Origin: Deltaproteobacteria bacterium
GTDB lineage: Bacteria; Myxococcota_A; Polyangia; Polyangiales; Ga0077539
NCBI GenBank assembly: GCA_016218725.1
Contig: JACRDB010000066.1
Coordinates: 62,001-126,000 of the forward strand
Direction of reading: 5' to 3'
DNA length: 64,000 nucleotides
The notes under the pieces were generated by a model that had not been told where the DNA came from, ran no database searches, and worked only from the letters and a program-made list of their open reading frames with translations. The position numbers were made by a program, and so were the translations under genes. Below are positions 18,339-26,259 of the stretch, in pieces (position 1 is the stretch's first letter; every line of letters starts with the position of its first letter).

Positions 18339-19166
18339 ATGACCGAGGAGAAGCGCTTCGCGTTCGGGAAGAACTGGCAGTCGTTCCGGGTGGACGCCCT
18401 GGACGCGCGCCGGATCGAGGAGGCCGAGCACGGCCTGGAGCGGCTCTTCGGCCTCGGGGCGCTCCAGGGGAGGACCGTGCTGGACATCGGCAGCGGGAGC
18501 GGGCTCATGTCCCTGGCGGCCCACCGGCTCGGGGCGTCGCGCATCGTGAGCTTTGACTTCGACCCGGACTCGGTGGCCTGCACCCGCGCCCTGAGGGACG
18601 AGCACGCCCGCGCCGACGAGGCCGCCTGGAGCGTCACCCGCGGCTCGGTCCTCGACGAGGACTTCGTGCGCTCCCTCGGGCACTTCGACGTGGTCTACGC
18701 CTGGGGCGTGCTGCACCACACCGGCGACCTCTGGAGGGCCCTCACCCACGCCGCCCTCCCGGTGCGCCCCGAGGGGCGCTTCGCCGTGGCGATCTACAAC
18801 CGCGTGGAGGGGGCCCTCGGGCGCTTCTCCTCGGAGTCCTGGACCCGCATCAAGGCCTCCTACGTGGGAGGCTCCACGCTCCGGCAGGACCTCATGGTCG
18901 GCGTCTTCGCGGCGTGGCAGGCGGCCATCAAGCTGTCGCGCTTCGAGAACCCCCTGAGGGAGGTGCGCGAGTACCACAAGTCCCGCGGGATGAGCTGGCT
19001 CCACGACGCCCGCGACTGGCTCGGGGGCTACCCCTACGAGTTCGCCACCGTGGACGAGGTCTCGCGCTACGTCACCCACCTCGGGTTCCGCACGGACAAG
19101 CTCCTCCCGGTGCCCACGGATGGCTGGGGCAACAACGAGTTCGTCTTCATCCGCGACACCGCTTAG
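18339..19166 (+). CDS. Class I SAM-dependent methyltransferase
   Basis: The 275-residue protein has motif I VLDIGSGSGLMSL, an acidic residue after beta-2 (SFDFDPDS) and the motif IV/post region FDVVYAWGVLHHTGDLW. The C-terminal third (REYHKSRGMSWLHDARDWLGG, PYEFATVDEV) is a lid region that may fix the substrate. ATG 18339 is preferred because GGAG lies six bases upstream; GTG 18315 is the alternative. The substrate is unknown; similar enzymes modify sugars, quinones or secondary metabolites. It diverges from the glycosyltransferase, so a glycan-methylation role is possible. Its TAG interlocks with the stop of the convergent pseudouridine synthase. Confidence 0.8.
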   Translation: MTEEKRFAFGKNWQSFRVDALDARRIEEAEHGLERLFGLGALQGRTVLDIGSGSGLMSLAAHRLGASRIVSFDFDPDSVACTRALRDEHARADEAAWSVTRGSVLDEDFVRSLGHFDVVYAWGVLHHTGDLWRALTHAALPVRPEGRFAVAIYNRVEGALGRFSSESWTRIKASYVGGSTLRQDLMVGVFAAWQAAIKLSRFENPLREVREYHKSRGMSWLHDARDWLGGYPYEFATVDEVSRYVTHLGFRTDKLLPVPTDGWGNNEFVFIRDTA

Positions 19167-19864
19167 GCCGCCAGCGCCCTCCAGACGCGCTCCAGGTCCT
19201 CGGGCGGAGGCGCCTCGAGCACCCTCTCGGTCCCGGGCAGGAGGCACCGCCAGGCGTGCAGGAGCGCCCTGGGCACGGCCTCTACCCTCCCGTCCGCAAG
19301 GGTCACCCTCCGGGGGCCCCCGTAGACCGCGTCTCCAAGCACCGGCGCCCCGGCGGCCTTCGCATGAACCCGGAGCTGATGCGTCCGACCGGTCACCGGC
19401 ACCAGCTCCACCCTCGCCGGGCCCGAAGACGCCACCGCCAACACCCGATAGCGCGTCTCCGCGGGCTGGAGGTCCCTCCCTCCACCCGCCACCCGATGCT
19501 TCGGATCCCTCGGGTCCACACCGATGGGAGCGTTCCAACATCCCTCCAATAGAGTAGGTACTCCACTCAATATTCCAAGGTATTTGCGCGTAGTTATACC
19601 TGAATTCTTCATGTCTTCCATGAGGTCCAGTGCATGGTGGCTCAGGCCCAGGAGTATGACTCCAGAGACTTGTGTGTCCAGCCGTGAAAAAGGGTGATGA
19701 AGCGCAGCCTTTGGCGCGATGGCGCGGGCTCGACCCACCACCGAGCGATCGTCCAGGGAGGGAGGTCCGCTGGGGGTGGTGGGGATGCCCGGGGGCTTGT
19801 CCAGGCAGAGCCAATGGGGGTCCCGGTAGAGCACCGTGAGGCGGGGTGGAGGGCGCTCAGCCAT
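19163..19864 (-). CDS. RluA-family RNA pseudouridine synthase
   Basis: The 233-residue protein has the family core KPPGIPTTPSG, the catalytic-aspartate motif SRLDTQVSGVIL, VTGRTHQLRVHAKA and LGDAVYGG, with no S4 domain. Most relatives have HRLDxxTSG; here the His is Ser while the catalytic Asp is kept. The enzyme isomerises uridine to pseudouridine in rRNA or tRNA; the target site is unknown. The first eight bases overlap the end of the PEP-utilising gene. About 100 bases in the middle (near 19545-19645) are noticeably AT-rich with uncommon codons (ATA, AGT, TTG). The stop overlaps that of the methyltransferase by four bases. Confidence 0.85.
   Translation of the reverse strand: MAERPPPRLTVLYRDPHWLCLDKPPGIPTTPSGPPSLDDRSVVGRARAIAPKAALHHPFSRLDTQVSGVILLGLSHHALDLMEDMKNSGITTRKYLGILSGVPTLLEGCWNAPIGVDPRDPKHRVAGGGRDLQPAETRYRVLAVASSGPARVELVPVTGRTHQLRVHAKAAGAPVLGDAVYGGPRRVTLADGRVEAVPRALLHAWRCLLPGTERVLEAPPPEDLERVWRALAA
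19545..19645. other. AT-rich patch inside the pseudouridine synthase gene
   Basis: This segment, starting around AATAGAGTAGGTACTCCACT, is far poorer in GC than any other coding stretch of similar length in the window. The reading frame is kept and encodes the segment before and around NSGITTRKYLG. No repeat borders or mobile-element sequence flank it. Confidence 0.5.
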
Positions 19865-22484
19865 GGCCCGCGGGCGCCCGCTCCAGGCGCACGATGACCC
19901 CCTGGTTGGCGTCCACCTGGACGCGGTCGCCGGTGTGGAGGGCGCGGGTGATGCCCTGGACGCTCACCACCGTGGGGACGCCGTACTCCCGAGCCACCAG
20001 GGCGGCGTGCGAGAGGGCCCCGCCGAGCTCGGTCACCACGGCGGCGGCCACCAGGAAGAGCGGCGTCCAGCCCACGTCGGTCACCGGGGTCACCAGGACC
20101 TCGCCCGCGCGCAGGAGGGCGCCGTCGGAGGGGTCTCGAAGCACCCGGACCACGCCCTCGACCACCCCCGGGCAGGCCACCACGCCCTCCCAGCGGTCCC
20201 CCTCGGGGATCTGCGAGAGGGAAGCCGTGGGGGGCGCGCCCACGAAGGTCGGCGGCGGATCGGGGCGACCGAGGTCTCGCTGGAACTGCGCCCGGCGCGC
20301 GACGATCAGCGCCACGGGGGACTCCATGGAGCCCGTGAGCCACCGGTCGAGCTCCTCCAGGGAGAGCATGAAGACCCCATCGGGACCGGCCTCCGGGAAG
20401 CGCCGGGAGAGCCTCTGGCCGGCCTCCAGGGCCACCGTGCGGAGGAACCCGAGGACCTCGGTGACGCGCGCCCTCATGCGCTCCCGGAGCCTGGCGAAGC
20501 GCTGCATCCGGGCCAGGAGGTGCCGCAGCGCCGCCCGCGCGGCCCAGGGGATGCGCGCGGAGAGCTCCCTCTCCGCGGCGGCCCGCGCCTGGTGCTGGCG
20601 CTCCACGCGCTCCAGGGCGGCGGCGTCGTCGCGCTCCAGGTGAGCCCTCAGGGCCGCGAAGAGCACGCCCGGGGCCTCCCTCCAGCGCGGTGTGGACAGC
20701 TCCGCCTCGCGGGGGCAGCGGTACCCGAAGGCCTTGAGGAAGGTCCCAAAGGCCTTGCGGGTGGGCCCCTCGGGGAGGTCCGTCAAGCGCAACGTGGCCG
20801 GGTCCCCGGCGAGGATGGCCTCCCGGGCCGCGGGGTCCGTGCGCGCGAGCTGCGCGAGGTGAAACAGACGAATCCCCGGCGCGGCGCTCTCCAGGTCGTT
20901 GACCCCGGCGAGGAGCTCCCGCTCGAAGCGCTCGGCGTCGCCGCGGACCGCGAAGCGCAGGAGCGAGCGCAGCCCCACCACGCTGGCGAGGTAGCCCGAC
21001 GCGCAGGTGAGCATCATCACGCCGGTGCGGTCCAGGAGGGCCCGCTGCTCGGTGAGGATCTCCCGCAGGGCCGCGTCGGACAGGGCCCCGAGGTCCCGCG
21101 CCTCCAGCGCCTCCCGCGCCTCCTGGAAGGCCCGCTCGAAGGCCTCGACCTTGCGGTCGATGCCGGTGTTCTCCGAGAGGTAGCGCGCCCCGGTCGCCGG
21201 GAGCCTCGCCAGGAAGGTGCCCCAGGCCCCCTTGGGGACCTGCGCCTCGACCTCCTCCAGGCCGCCGCCGCCGCCGAACTCCAGGAGCATCCTGGCGTCC
21301 AGGAGCGGCACCTGCGACGCGATCCGGAGGAACCAGGTGAGGTTCAGGTAGATCCTCCCGTGGAAGCACCCCACCAGCTCGGCCTCCGGGGGCACGGTGC
21401 ACCCGAGGGCCCCGAAGGCGCGCCGGAACCCCAGCTCGCTGAAGGTCGCCGCGATGCTCCAGGTGAAGGGCGTGGCGACGCCGGGGAGGGCCTCGCCGAC
21501 GTTCACGTTGCTCCAGACGTGCCGGGCCCGATCGCTGCCGCCGAGGGCGCTCAGCCCCACCACGGGCCGGGCCTGCAGGGCCCAGAGGCGCTCGCCCTCG
21601 AAGGCCCACTCGATGTCGCGAGGCGCGCCCGCCTGGGCCTCGATGGCGCGCCCGAGGGACGCCAGGGCCCCGAGCTGGCGGTCATCCACCGCGGGGCGGG
21701 TGCGGGCCTCCCCGTCGAGGGAGACCCGCTCGGTGCCTCCCTGGGCCCTCGGGCGAACGGCCTCGGGCTTGTCACCGACCTGGCGCTGGAGCACCACCCC
21801 GGTGGCGCCCTCCAGGCGAAAGACGTCGGGGGAGAGGGCCCCGTCGACCACCGAGGTCCCGAGGCCCACGGCGGCCTCGACCACCATCACGCCCGGGGCG
21901 TGGCGCACAGGGTCCACGGTGAAGAGCACCCCGGCGGCGTCGGCGTGGACCAGGCGCTGGACCACCAGGGCCACCGCCAGGCGCCCCGCGGAGGGTCCCA
22001 GCCGGGCCAGGTACGAAATGGCCCTCTCGCGCCAGAGCGAGGCGTAGCAACGCAGGACGGCCTCGACGAGAGCCTCGGGGCCGGTGACCCCCAGGATGGT
22101 CTCCTGGAGGCCCGCGGCGGTGGCGCCCTCGGAGTCTTCGTGCAGGGCGCTGGAGCGCACGGCCACGGAGGCCACGCCCAGCGCGCCCCAGGCGCGGACG
22201 AGCTCGTCCTCCAGGCCCGGCGCGAGGCGGGCGCCCAGGACGCGCTGACGGATGGCCTCCAGGCGGTCCGGGCGGCGGTCCCTGGGGTCCCCGAGGAGGA
22301 GCCTCTCGGGCCACTGAGGCGCCGGGAGCGCCTGCTTCACCGTGGCGTCGAAGGCCTCGGCGGCCACGGCGAAGCCCGGCGGCACCTGGACCTCTGGAAC
22401 AGAGCACAGCGCCGCGAGCTGCGCGGCCTTGGACCCGAAGCGCCCTACATCGCGCGCCTCGGGCAAGGGGACCACATAGGGCAT
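19857..22484 (-). CDS. PEP-utilising phosphotransferase, rifampin-phosphotransferase-like architecture
   Basis: The 875-residue protein begins with an ATP-grasp pyruvate-phosphate-dikinase N-domain ([51 protein letters not shown]). A middle region of about 400 residues has no clear family signature. It ends with the phosphohistidine swivel domain [19 protein letters not shown], catalytic His at about 826. The C-terminal PEP-binding TIM barrel of PEP synthase is absent. Domain order and total length match rifampin phosphotransferases, which use the middle domain to hold the acceptor. The true acceptor is unknown; antibiotic inactivation or another small-molecule phosphorylation are candidates. 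It is translated just before, and overlaps by eight bases, an RNA pseudouridine synthase. Confidence 0.75.
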   Translation of the reverse strand: MPYVVPLPEARDVGRFGSKAAQLAALCSVPEVQVPPGFAVAAEAFDATVKQALPAPQWPERLLLGDPRDRRPDRLEAIRQRVLGARLAPGLEDELVRAWGALGVASVAVRSSALHEDSEGATAAGLQETILGVTGPEALVEAVLRCYASLWRERAISYLARLGPSAGRLAVALVVQRLVHADAAGVLFTVDPVRHAPGVMVVEAAVGLGTSVVDGALSPDVFRLEGATGVVLQRQVGDKPEAVRPRAQGGTERVSLDGEARTRPAVDDRQLGALASLGRAIEAQAGAPRDIEWAFEGERLWALQARPVVGLSALGGSDRARHVWSNVNVGEALPGVATPFTWSIAATFSELGFRRAFGALGCTVPPEAELVGCFHGRIYLNLTWFLRIASQVPLLDARMLLEFGGGGGLEEVEAQVPKGAWGTFLARLPATGARYLSENTGIDRKVEAFERAFQEAREALEARDLGALSDAALREILTEQRALLDRTGVMMLTCASGYLASVVGLRSLLRFAVRGDAERFERELLAGVNDLESAAPGIRLFHLAQLARTDPAAREAILAGDPATLRLTDLPEGPTRKAFGTFLKAFGYRCPREAELSTPRWREAPGVLFAALRAHLERDDAAALERVERQHQARAAAERELSARIPWAARAALRHLLARMQRFARLRERMRARVTEVLGFLRTVALEAGQRLSRRFPEAGPDGVFMLSLEELDRWLTGSMESPVALIVARRAQFQRDLGRPDPPPTFVGAPPTASLSQIPEGDRWEGVVACPGVVEGVVRVLRDPSDGALLRAGEVLVTPVTDVGWTPLFLVAAAVVTELGGALSHAALVAREYGVPTVVSVQGITRALHTGDRVQVDANQGVIVRLERAPAGHG

Positions 22485-22575
22485 GGAGGGAGCGGTATCC
22501 TACCCCCGCGGGCGCTCCAAGGCCGCACCGGACTGCGCAGGGTTTGGCCCGGGCCCGGAGGTGTGGTGTAACCCA
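22485..22575. other. Divergent gap between the PEP-utilising gene and purF
   Basis: This 91-base region should hold both promoters. TATCCT at 22496-22501 could be a -10 for purF with a leader of about 70 bases. No purine-box dyad or riboswitch fold was recognised. Confidence 0.3.
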
Positions 22576-23973
22576 ATGCCATCGATGGACCCCGACGACG
22601 ACCATTTCCGGGACGAATGCGGCGTTTTCGGGATCCACGGGCACCCGGAGGCCGCCAACCTCGCGTACCTCGGGCTCCACGCGCTCCAGCACCGGGGCCA
22701 GGAGTCCGCGGGCATCGCCACGCTGGACGAGGCCGCGAGGATCACCGCCCACCGGGCCATGGGCCTGGTCCATGATGTCTTTCCCCCGGAGGTGCTCTCG
22801 CGCCTCGGAGGGCGCACCGCCATCGGCCACGTGCGGTACTCCACCGCGGGGGAGTCTCACCTCCGGAACGCCCAGCCCTTCGTGGTGGAGCACGGCGGCG
22901 TGGCGTACGCCTGCGCCCACAACGGGAATTTCACCAACACCGTGCCCCTGCGGCGGCGCCTGGACGCCGCCGGGGCGCTCTTCCAGACCACCACGGACAC
23001 GGAGCTCCTGCTGCACCTGATCGCCCACGCCCCGCCGGGCCCGCCCCTGGACCGGGTGATGGCCGCGCTCCGGCAGGTGGAGGGGGCCTTCTCCATGCTC
23101 CTCCTGGCGGGGGACTCCCTGGTGGCCGCCCGGGACCCCTACGGCTTCCGGCCGCTGTGCCTGGGGCTGCTCTCCGGGGCCTACGTGGTCGCCAGCGAGC
23201 CCACGGCCTTTGACCTCATCGCCGCGGAGTACGTCCGGGACGTCGAGCCCGGCGAGCTCCTGGTGCTCGACCGCGACGGCCTCCAGTCGCTCCGTCCCTT
23301 CGCCGCGGCGCCGCGGCGCTTCTGCGTCTTCGAGCACGTGTACTTCGCCCGGCCCGACAGCACCCTCGGGGGCCGCAGCGTCTACGCCGCGCGCCAGGCC
23401 CTCGGGAGGGCCCTCGCGGAGACCGCGCCGGTGGACGCCGACGTGGTGATCCCCGTGCCCGACTCCGGGGTGCCCGCCGCCATCGGCTACGCCGAGGCCA
23501 GCGGCGTGCCCTTTCAAATGGGCCTCATCCGCAGCCACTACGTCGGCCGGACCTTCATCGAGCCGCAGCAGACCATTCGCCACTTCGGCGTCAAGCTCAA
23601 GCTCAACCCGGTGCGCGAGGCCCTCGCCGGCCGCCGCGTGGTCTGCGTGGACGACTCCATCGTCCGGGGCACCACCTCGCGCAAGATCGTGAAGATGCTC
23701 CGGGACGCCGGTGCCCGGGAGGTGCACCTCCGGATCTCCTCGCCGCCCACCCGGTGGCCCTGCTTCTACGGCATTGACACCCCGGACCGCGCCGAGCTCA
23801 TCGCCGCCAACCACTCCGTGGACGAGATCGCCCGGTATGTCACCGCGGACTCCCTGGCCTTCCTGCCCGTCGAGGCCCTCCGGGAGGCCGTCGGCAGCCC
23901 CTCCGGCGAGGGCTTCTGCGAGGCCTGCTTCACGGGTGTCTACCCGGTACGCATCCCGGCCAGACCACAATAA
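22576..23973 (+). CDS. purF: Amidophosphoribosyltransferase
   Basis: The 465-residue enzyme makes phosphoribosylamine from PRPP and glutamine, the first step of purine synthesis. A propeptide of about 14 residues precedes the nucleophile in [10 protein letters not shown], so Cys15 becomes the N-terminus after cleavage. The glutaminase domain continues with [11 protein letters not shown] and [10 protein letters not shown]; the PRPP loop is [17 protein letters not shown]. Cysteines in [15 protein letters not shown] and GFCEACF match the four ligands of the Bacillus-type [4Fe-4S] cluster. I used ATG 22576; ATG 22585 is possible. The other pur genes are not nearby. Confidence 0.95.
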   Translation: MPSMDPDDDHFRDECGVFGIHGHPEAANLAYLGLHALQHRGQESAGIATLDEAARITAHRAMGLVHDVFPPEVLSRLGGRTAIGHVRYSTAGESHLRNAQPFVVEHGGVAYACAHNGNFTNTVPLRRRLDAAGALFQTTTDTELLLHLIAHAPPGPPLDRVMAALRQVEGAFSMLLLAGDSLVAARDPYGFRPLCLGLLSGAYVVASEPTAFDLIAAEYVRDVEPGELLVLDRDGLQSLRPFAAAPRRFCVFEHVYFARPDSTLGGRSVYAARQALGRALAETAPVDADVVIPVPDSGVPAAIGYAEASGVPFQMGLIRSHYVGRTFIEPQQTIRHFGVKLKLNPVREALAGRRVVCVDDSIVRGTTSRKIVKMLRDAGAREVHLRISSPPTRWPCFYGIDTPDRAELIAANHSVDEIARYVTADSLAFLPVEALREAVGSPSGEGFCEACFTGVYPVRIPARPQ

Positions 23974-23983
23974 CCTACCTGCG

Positions 23984-23996
23984 CCTACATTGTAGG
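23984..23996. other. Short dyad between purF and the TPR gene
   Basis: CCTACA-T-TGTAGG forms a 13-base dyad in the largest convergent gap of the window (33 bases). One central base is too small for a hairpin loop and there is no T-run, so it is not a normal terminator. It could be a protein-binding site or chance. Confidence 0.2.
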
Positions 23997-24006
23997 GAAA
24001 GATTAC

Positions 24007-24702
24007 CTAGGACCGTCCCAGGCGGTTGGCCAGGGCGCCGACGCGCAGGTCCTCCGGGGCGCTCTGGCGGAGCTTGCGCACGACGTCCCGGGCCTGGGTG
24101 GAGTCACCGCGCTCCAGGAGGCGGGTGGCCAGGGAGATGAAGCGGTTGATGGCGCCCTCGCGGTCCAGGCGAGCGAGCTCGAAATCAGCGATCTTGAGGT
24201 GCGCCGAGAGGTCGTCCGGGTGCGCGGCGATCCAGCGGTCGGTCTCCGCGGCGGCCTGACCGGCGTGGCCATACTTGATCAGCACGCTCATTTCCTGGAC
24301 GAACTGCTCGACGGGCATGGGCCCCGGGTGCCCGGTGACGGGGCTCCGGCCGGGCTCCGGGGAGGCCACCACGAAATCGTTCTCGAACTCCGGCTGCGTG
24401 AGCGTGTCGTCCTCGACGATGATGGACTGCTCCTCGTGGGGGCTCTGGGCCTCGGGGAAGGCCACGGCGACCATTTCCCGCACGACGTCCGGGCGCTCCC
24501 GGGTGGTCTCCTCCCAGGGCGAGCCATTGGGCGGCAGCGGAGCCACGGAGCTGGCCAGGGCCTCGGTGATGGACGACACCCGGGTGAGGTCTTCGCCTCC
24601 CCTGGAGGGCTCCGTGGTGACGGCGGGCGCCGGGCCCCCGGCCCCTCGGGCGTGGCGCAGGAACGCCTCGAAGACCTCCAGGGCGCGCGGCTCAGCGACC
24701 AT
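24007..24702 (-). CDS. TPR-like helical protein, unknown function
   Basis: The 231-residue protein is soluble with no signal peptide. The first 125 residues are low-complexity and acidic (SIIVEDDTLTQPEFENDF), probably disordered. The last 100 residues are helical with a TPR-like rhythm (VLIKYGHAGQAAAETDRWIAAHPDDLSAHLKIADFE, FISLATRLLERGDSTQARDVVRKL). TPR modules mediate protein contacts. It is the last gene of a four-gene leftward operon and its ATG overlaps the stop of the calcium-repeat protein by 11 bases. No family name can be given. Confidence 0.55.
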   Translation of the reverse strand: MVAEPRALEVFEAFLRHARGAGGPAPAVTTEPSRGGEDLTRVSSITEALASSVAPLPPNGSPWEETTRERPDVVREMVAVAFPEAQSPHEEQSIIVEDDTLTQPEFENDFVVASPEPGRSPVTGHPGPMPVEQFVQEMSVLIKYGHAGQAAAETDRWIAAHPDDLSAHLKIADFELARLDREGAINRFISLATRLLERGDSTQARDVVRKLRQSAPEDLRVGALANRLGRS

Positions 24703-25612
24703 GGTTCACCTGTGCCACGTTCGGCGCCGCCCCTGCAAGCGCACCACCGGGGCAGCGGGCCTGGCACCAGCCCTCCGGGGGGCCCGGGCGGTCCCACGCG
24801 TCGAGGTCGTAGTCGTCGTTCAGGTCACGGCCCACGCGGACGCCGCCGGGGACCGGGAAGCGCCACTCCTCGAAGAACCCGTTGCCGTCGCGGTCAAAGC
24901 CCTCCTTGGCGACCTCCCGCGCCCCGCGGAAGAGGGTGAAATGGTCCCTCACCCCGTCGCCGTCGGTGTCCTCGTTCACGGCCAGGAGGCGGCCCTCGCG
25001 GTCGTAGCTCTCGCGGCGCTCGTAGAGCCCGTCGTGGTCCTCGTCGCGCTCGATGCGCACGGGGTGGCTCCCCTCGGGCCAGCGGGTGTTGTACACGCGA
25101 TTTAGCTCGAAGAGCCCGTCCGCGTCGGCGTCCGTGGCCTCGTCGGTGCAGCGCCCCGCGCGATCAAAGGACCGGAACCGATCGGGGGCGGTGTCCTGGT
25201 TGGGGTCGATCCACTCGCCGGAGAGCTCGCCGTGGGAGTTGCGCTGGATCCACCGCTCCGGGATGGAGTTCCAGTCCCGGTCCGTGAGGGTGAAGAGCAC
25301 CTGCCCCTGGGCCCCGAGGGTGTTCGTGGTGTCCAGGGTCCCGTCGCGGTCCGAGTCCGTGTCCACCCGCTGGATCCTCCCGGCGGCCCACACCTCGATG
25401 CGGTCCACCCGGCCGTTGAAATCCAGGTCCTCGGTGACGCGCGTGAGCGCCCGGGTGTCCGGGTCCCGCTCCACCCACCGGTCCGCGCGGCCGTCGCGGT
25501 TGCGGTCCTCCTCCACCACGCGCGGCGGCGGAGGCTTGTGGAGCCTCCACCCCAGGACCCCCCCGAGGAGGGCCGCGGCCAGGAGGAGCAGGGGCCCTCG
25601 CGCGGCCTTCAC
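24692..25612 (-). CDS. Membrane-anchored DxDxDG calcium-repeat protein
   Basis: The 306-residue protein opens with a signal-anchor (LLLLAAALLGGVLGW), then about eight acidic loops of EF-hand or dockerin-like pattern: DRNRDGRADRW, DLDFNGRVD, DSDRDGTLD, DPNQDTAPDRF, DADADGLFE, DEDHDGLYE, DTDGDGVRD and DRDGNGFFEEW. Most are spaced 25-35 residues apart by short beta-like segments. Such repeats bind Ca2+ in the periplasm or outside the cell. The GTG start overlaps the YciO stop by four bases (GTGA). The loops resemble those of the OmpA-like protein three genes up the same operon, suggesting the two meet in the periplasm. Function is unknown. Confidence 0.65.
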   Translation of the reverse strand: MKAARGPLLLLAAALLGGVLGWRLHKPPPPRVVEEDRNRDGRADRWVERDPDTRALTRVTEDLDFNGRVDRIEVWAAGRIQRVDTDSDRDGTLDTTNTLGAQGQVLFTLTDRDWNSIPERWIQRNSHGELSGEWIDPNQDTAPDRFRSFDRAGRCTDEATDADADGLFELNRVYNTRWPEGSHPVRIERDEDHDGLYERRESYDREGRLLAVNEDTDGDGVRDHFTLFRGAREVAKEGFDRDGNGFFEEWRFPVPGGVRVGRDLNDDYDLDAWDRPGPPEGWCQARCPGGALAGAAPNVAQVNHGR

Positions 25613-26259
25613 CCTTCCTCGCTCTCCACCGCGGGGCGGAAGCCAAAGAGCTTCTCCAGGCGGTCCATCCCCGCGCCCACGCGCTGGAGCCTCGGCTCGC
25701 GGCCCGTCAGGTCCACCACGGTGCTGGTGATGGTGCCGCCCACGCCGGCGTCGAGGACCAGGGACAGGGGCCCGAAGCGGTCGGAGATGTCCTTCGGGTC
25801 CTGGAGGGCCTCGGGGCCCTCCGAGGGGTGCGACGCCGTGGTGGAGATCAACGGGGCGCCGAACTCCCGGGCCAGGGCGAGCGCCACGGGGTGCTCGGGC
25901 ACCCGGATCCCGATGGTCTTGCGCTTCATCATCACGAGCCTGGGGACCTCTCGGGTGGCCTCCAGGATGAACACATAGGGCCCCGGGACCAGGTGCCGGA
26001 TGAAGCGATAATGGAAGTCCTGCACCACGGCCAGGCGGGCGATCCCCGCGAGGTCCGGGACCACCAGCGCCAGGGGCTGGTCCTTCCGCATCTGCTTCAT
26101 GAAGTACAGGCTCTCGATGGCCTTGCGCTCGGCGACGGCGCAGCCAAGGGCGTACACGGTGTCCGTGGGGTAGGCCAGGGTGCCGCCCTGGGTGAGGACC
26201 TGCACCGCCCGGGCGATCTTCCGGGGCTCCGGGTGCGTGGGGTTGACTTCGACGATCAT
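25609..26259 (-). CDS. YciO/Sua5/YrdC-family protein (L-threonylcarbamoyladenylate synthase-like)
   Basis: The 216-residue protein has the YrdC fold markers: GGTLAYPTDTVYALGC near residue 30, KRKTIGIRVPEHPVA and the ISTTASHPSEG loop. Family members make threonylcarbamoyl-AMP for the t6A37 tRNA modification, or, in the YciO branch, have a poorly defined role. The short length without the Sua5 C-terminal domain fits YrdC/YciO. It is translated inside an envelope operon: ATGA overlap with the OmpA gene upstream, GTGA overlap with the calcium-repeat gene downstream. That coupling of a tRNA-modification-type enzyme to envelope proteins is odd. Confidence 0.85.
   Translation of the reverse strand: MIVEVNPTHPEPRKIARAVQVLTQGGTLAYPTDTVYALGCAVAERKAIESLYFMKQMRKDQPLALVVPDLAGIARLAVVQDFHYRFIRHLVPGPYVFILEATREVPRLVMMKRKTIGIRVPEHPVALALAREFGAPLISTTASHPSEGPEALQDPKDISDRFGPLSLVLDAGVGGTITSTVVDLTGREPRLQRVGAGMDRLEKLFGFRPAVESEEG

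Noticed and set aside
18261..19814. N-terminal extension of the GT4 glycosyltransferase
   Set aside because: The extension is antisense to the methyltransferase and includes no homology; a GTG at 18260 gives the normal N-terminus.
19857..22484. Assignment as phosphoenolpyruvate synthase (ppsA) or PPDK
   Set aside because: The C-terminal PEP-binding barrel is missing and the swivel domain sits at the C-terminus, which fits rifampin-phosphotransferase-like enzymes better.
19836..22571. Long plus-strand open frame (911 residues)
   Set aside because: It is the antisense shadow of the PEP-utilising gene, rich in His/Gly/Glu with no domain.
23984..23996. Dyad CCTACATTGTAGG as an intrinsic terminator for purF
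   Set aside because: The central loop is one base and no T-run follows, so no usable hairpin can form.
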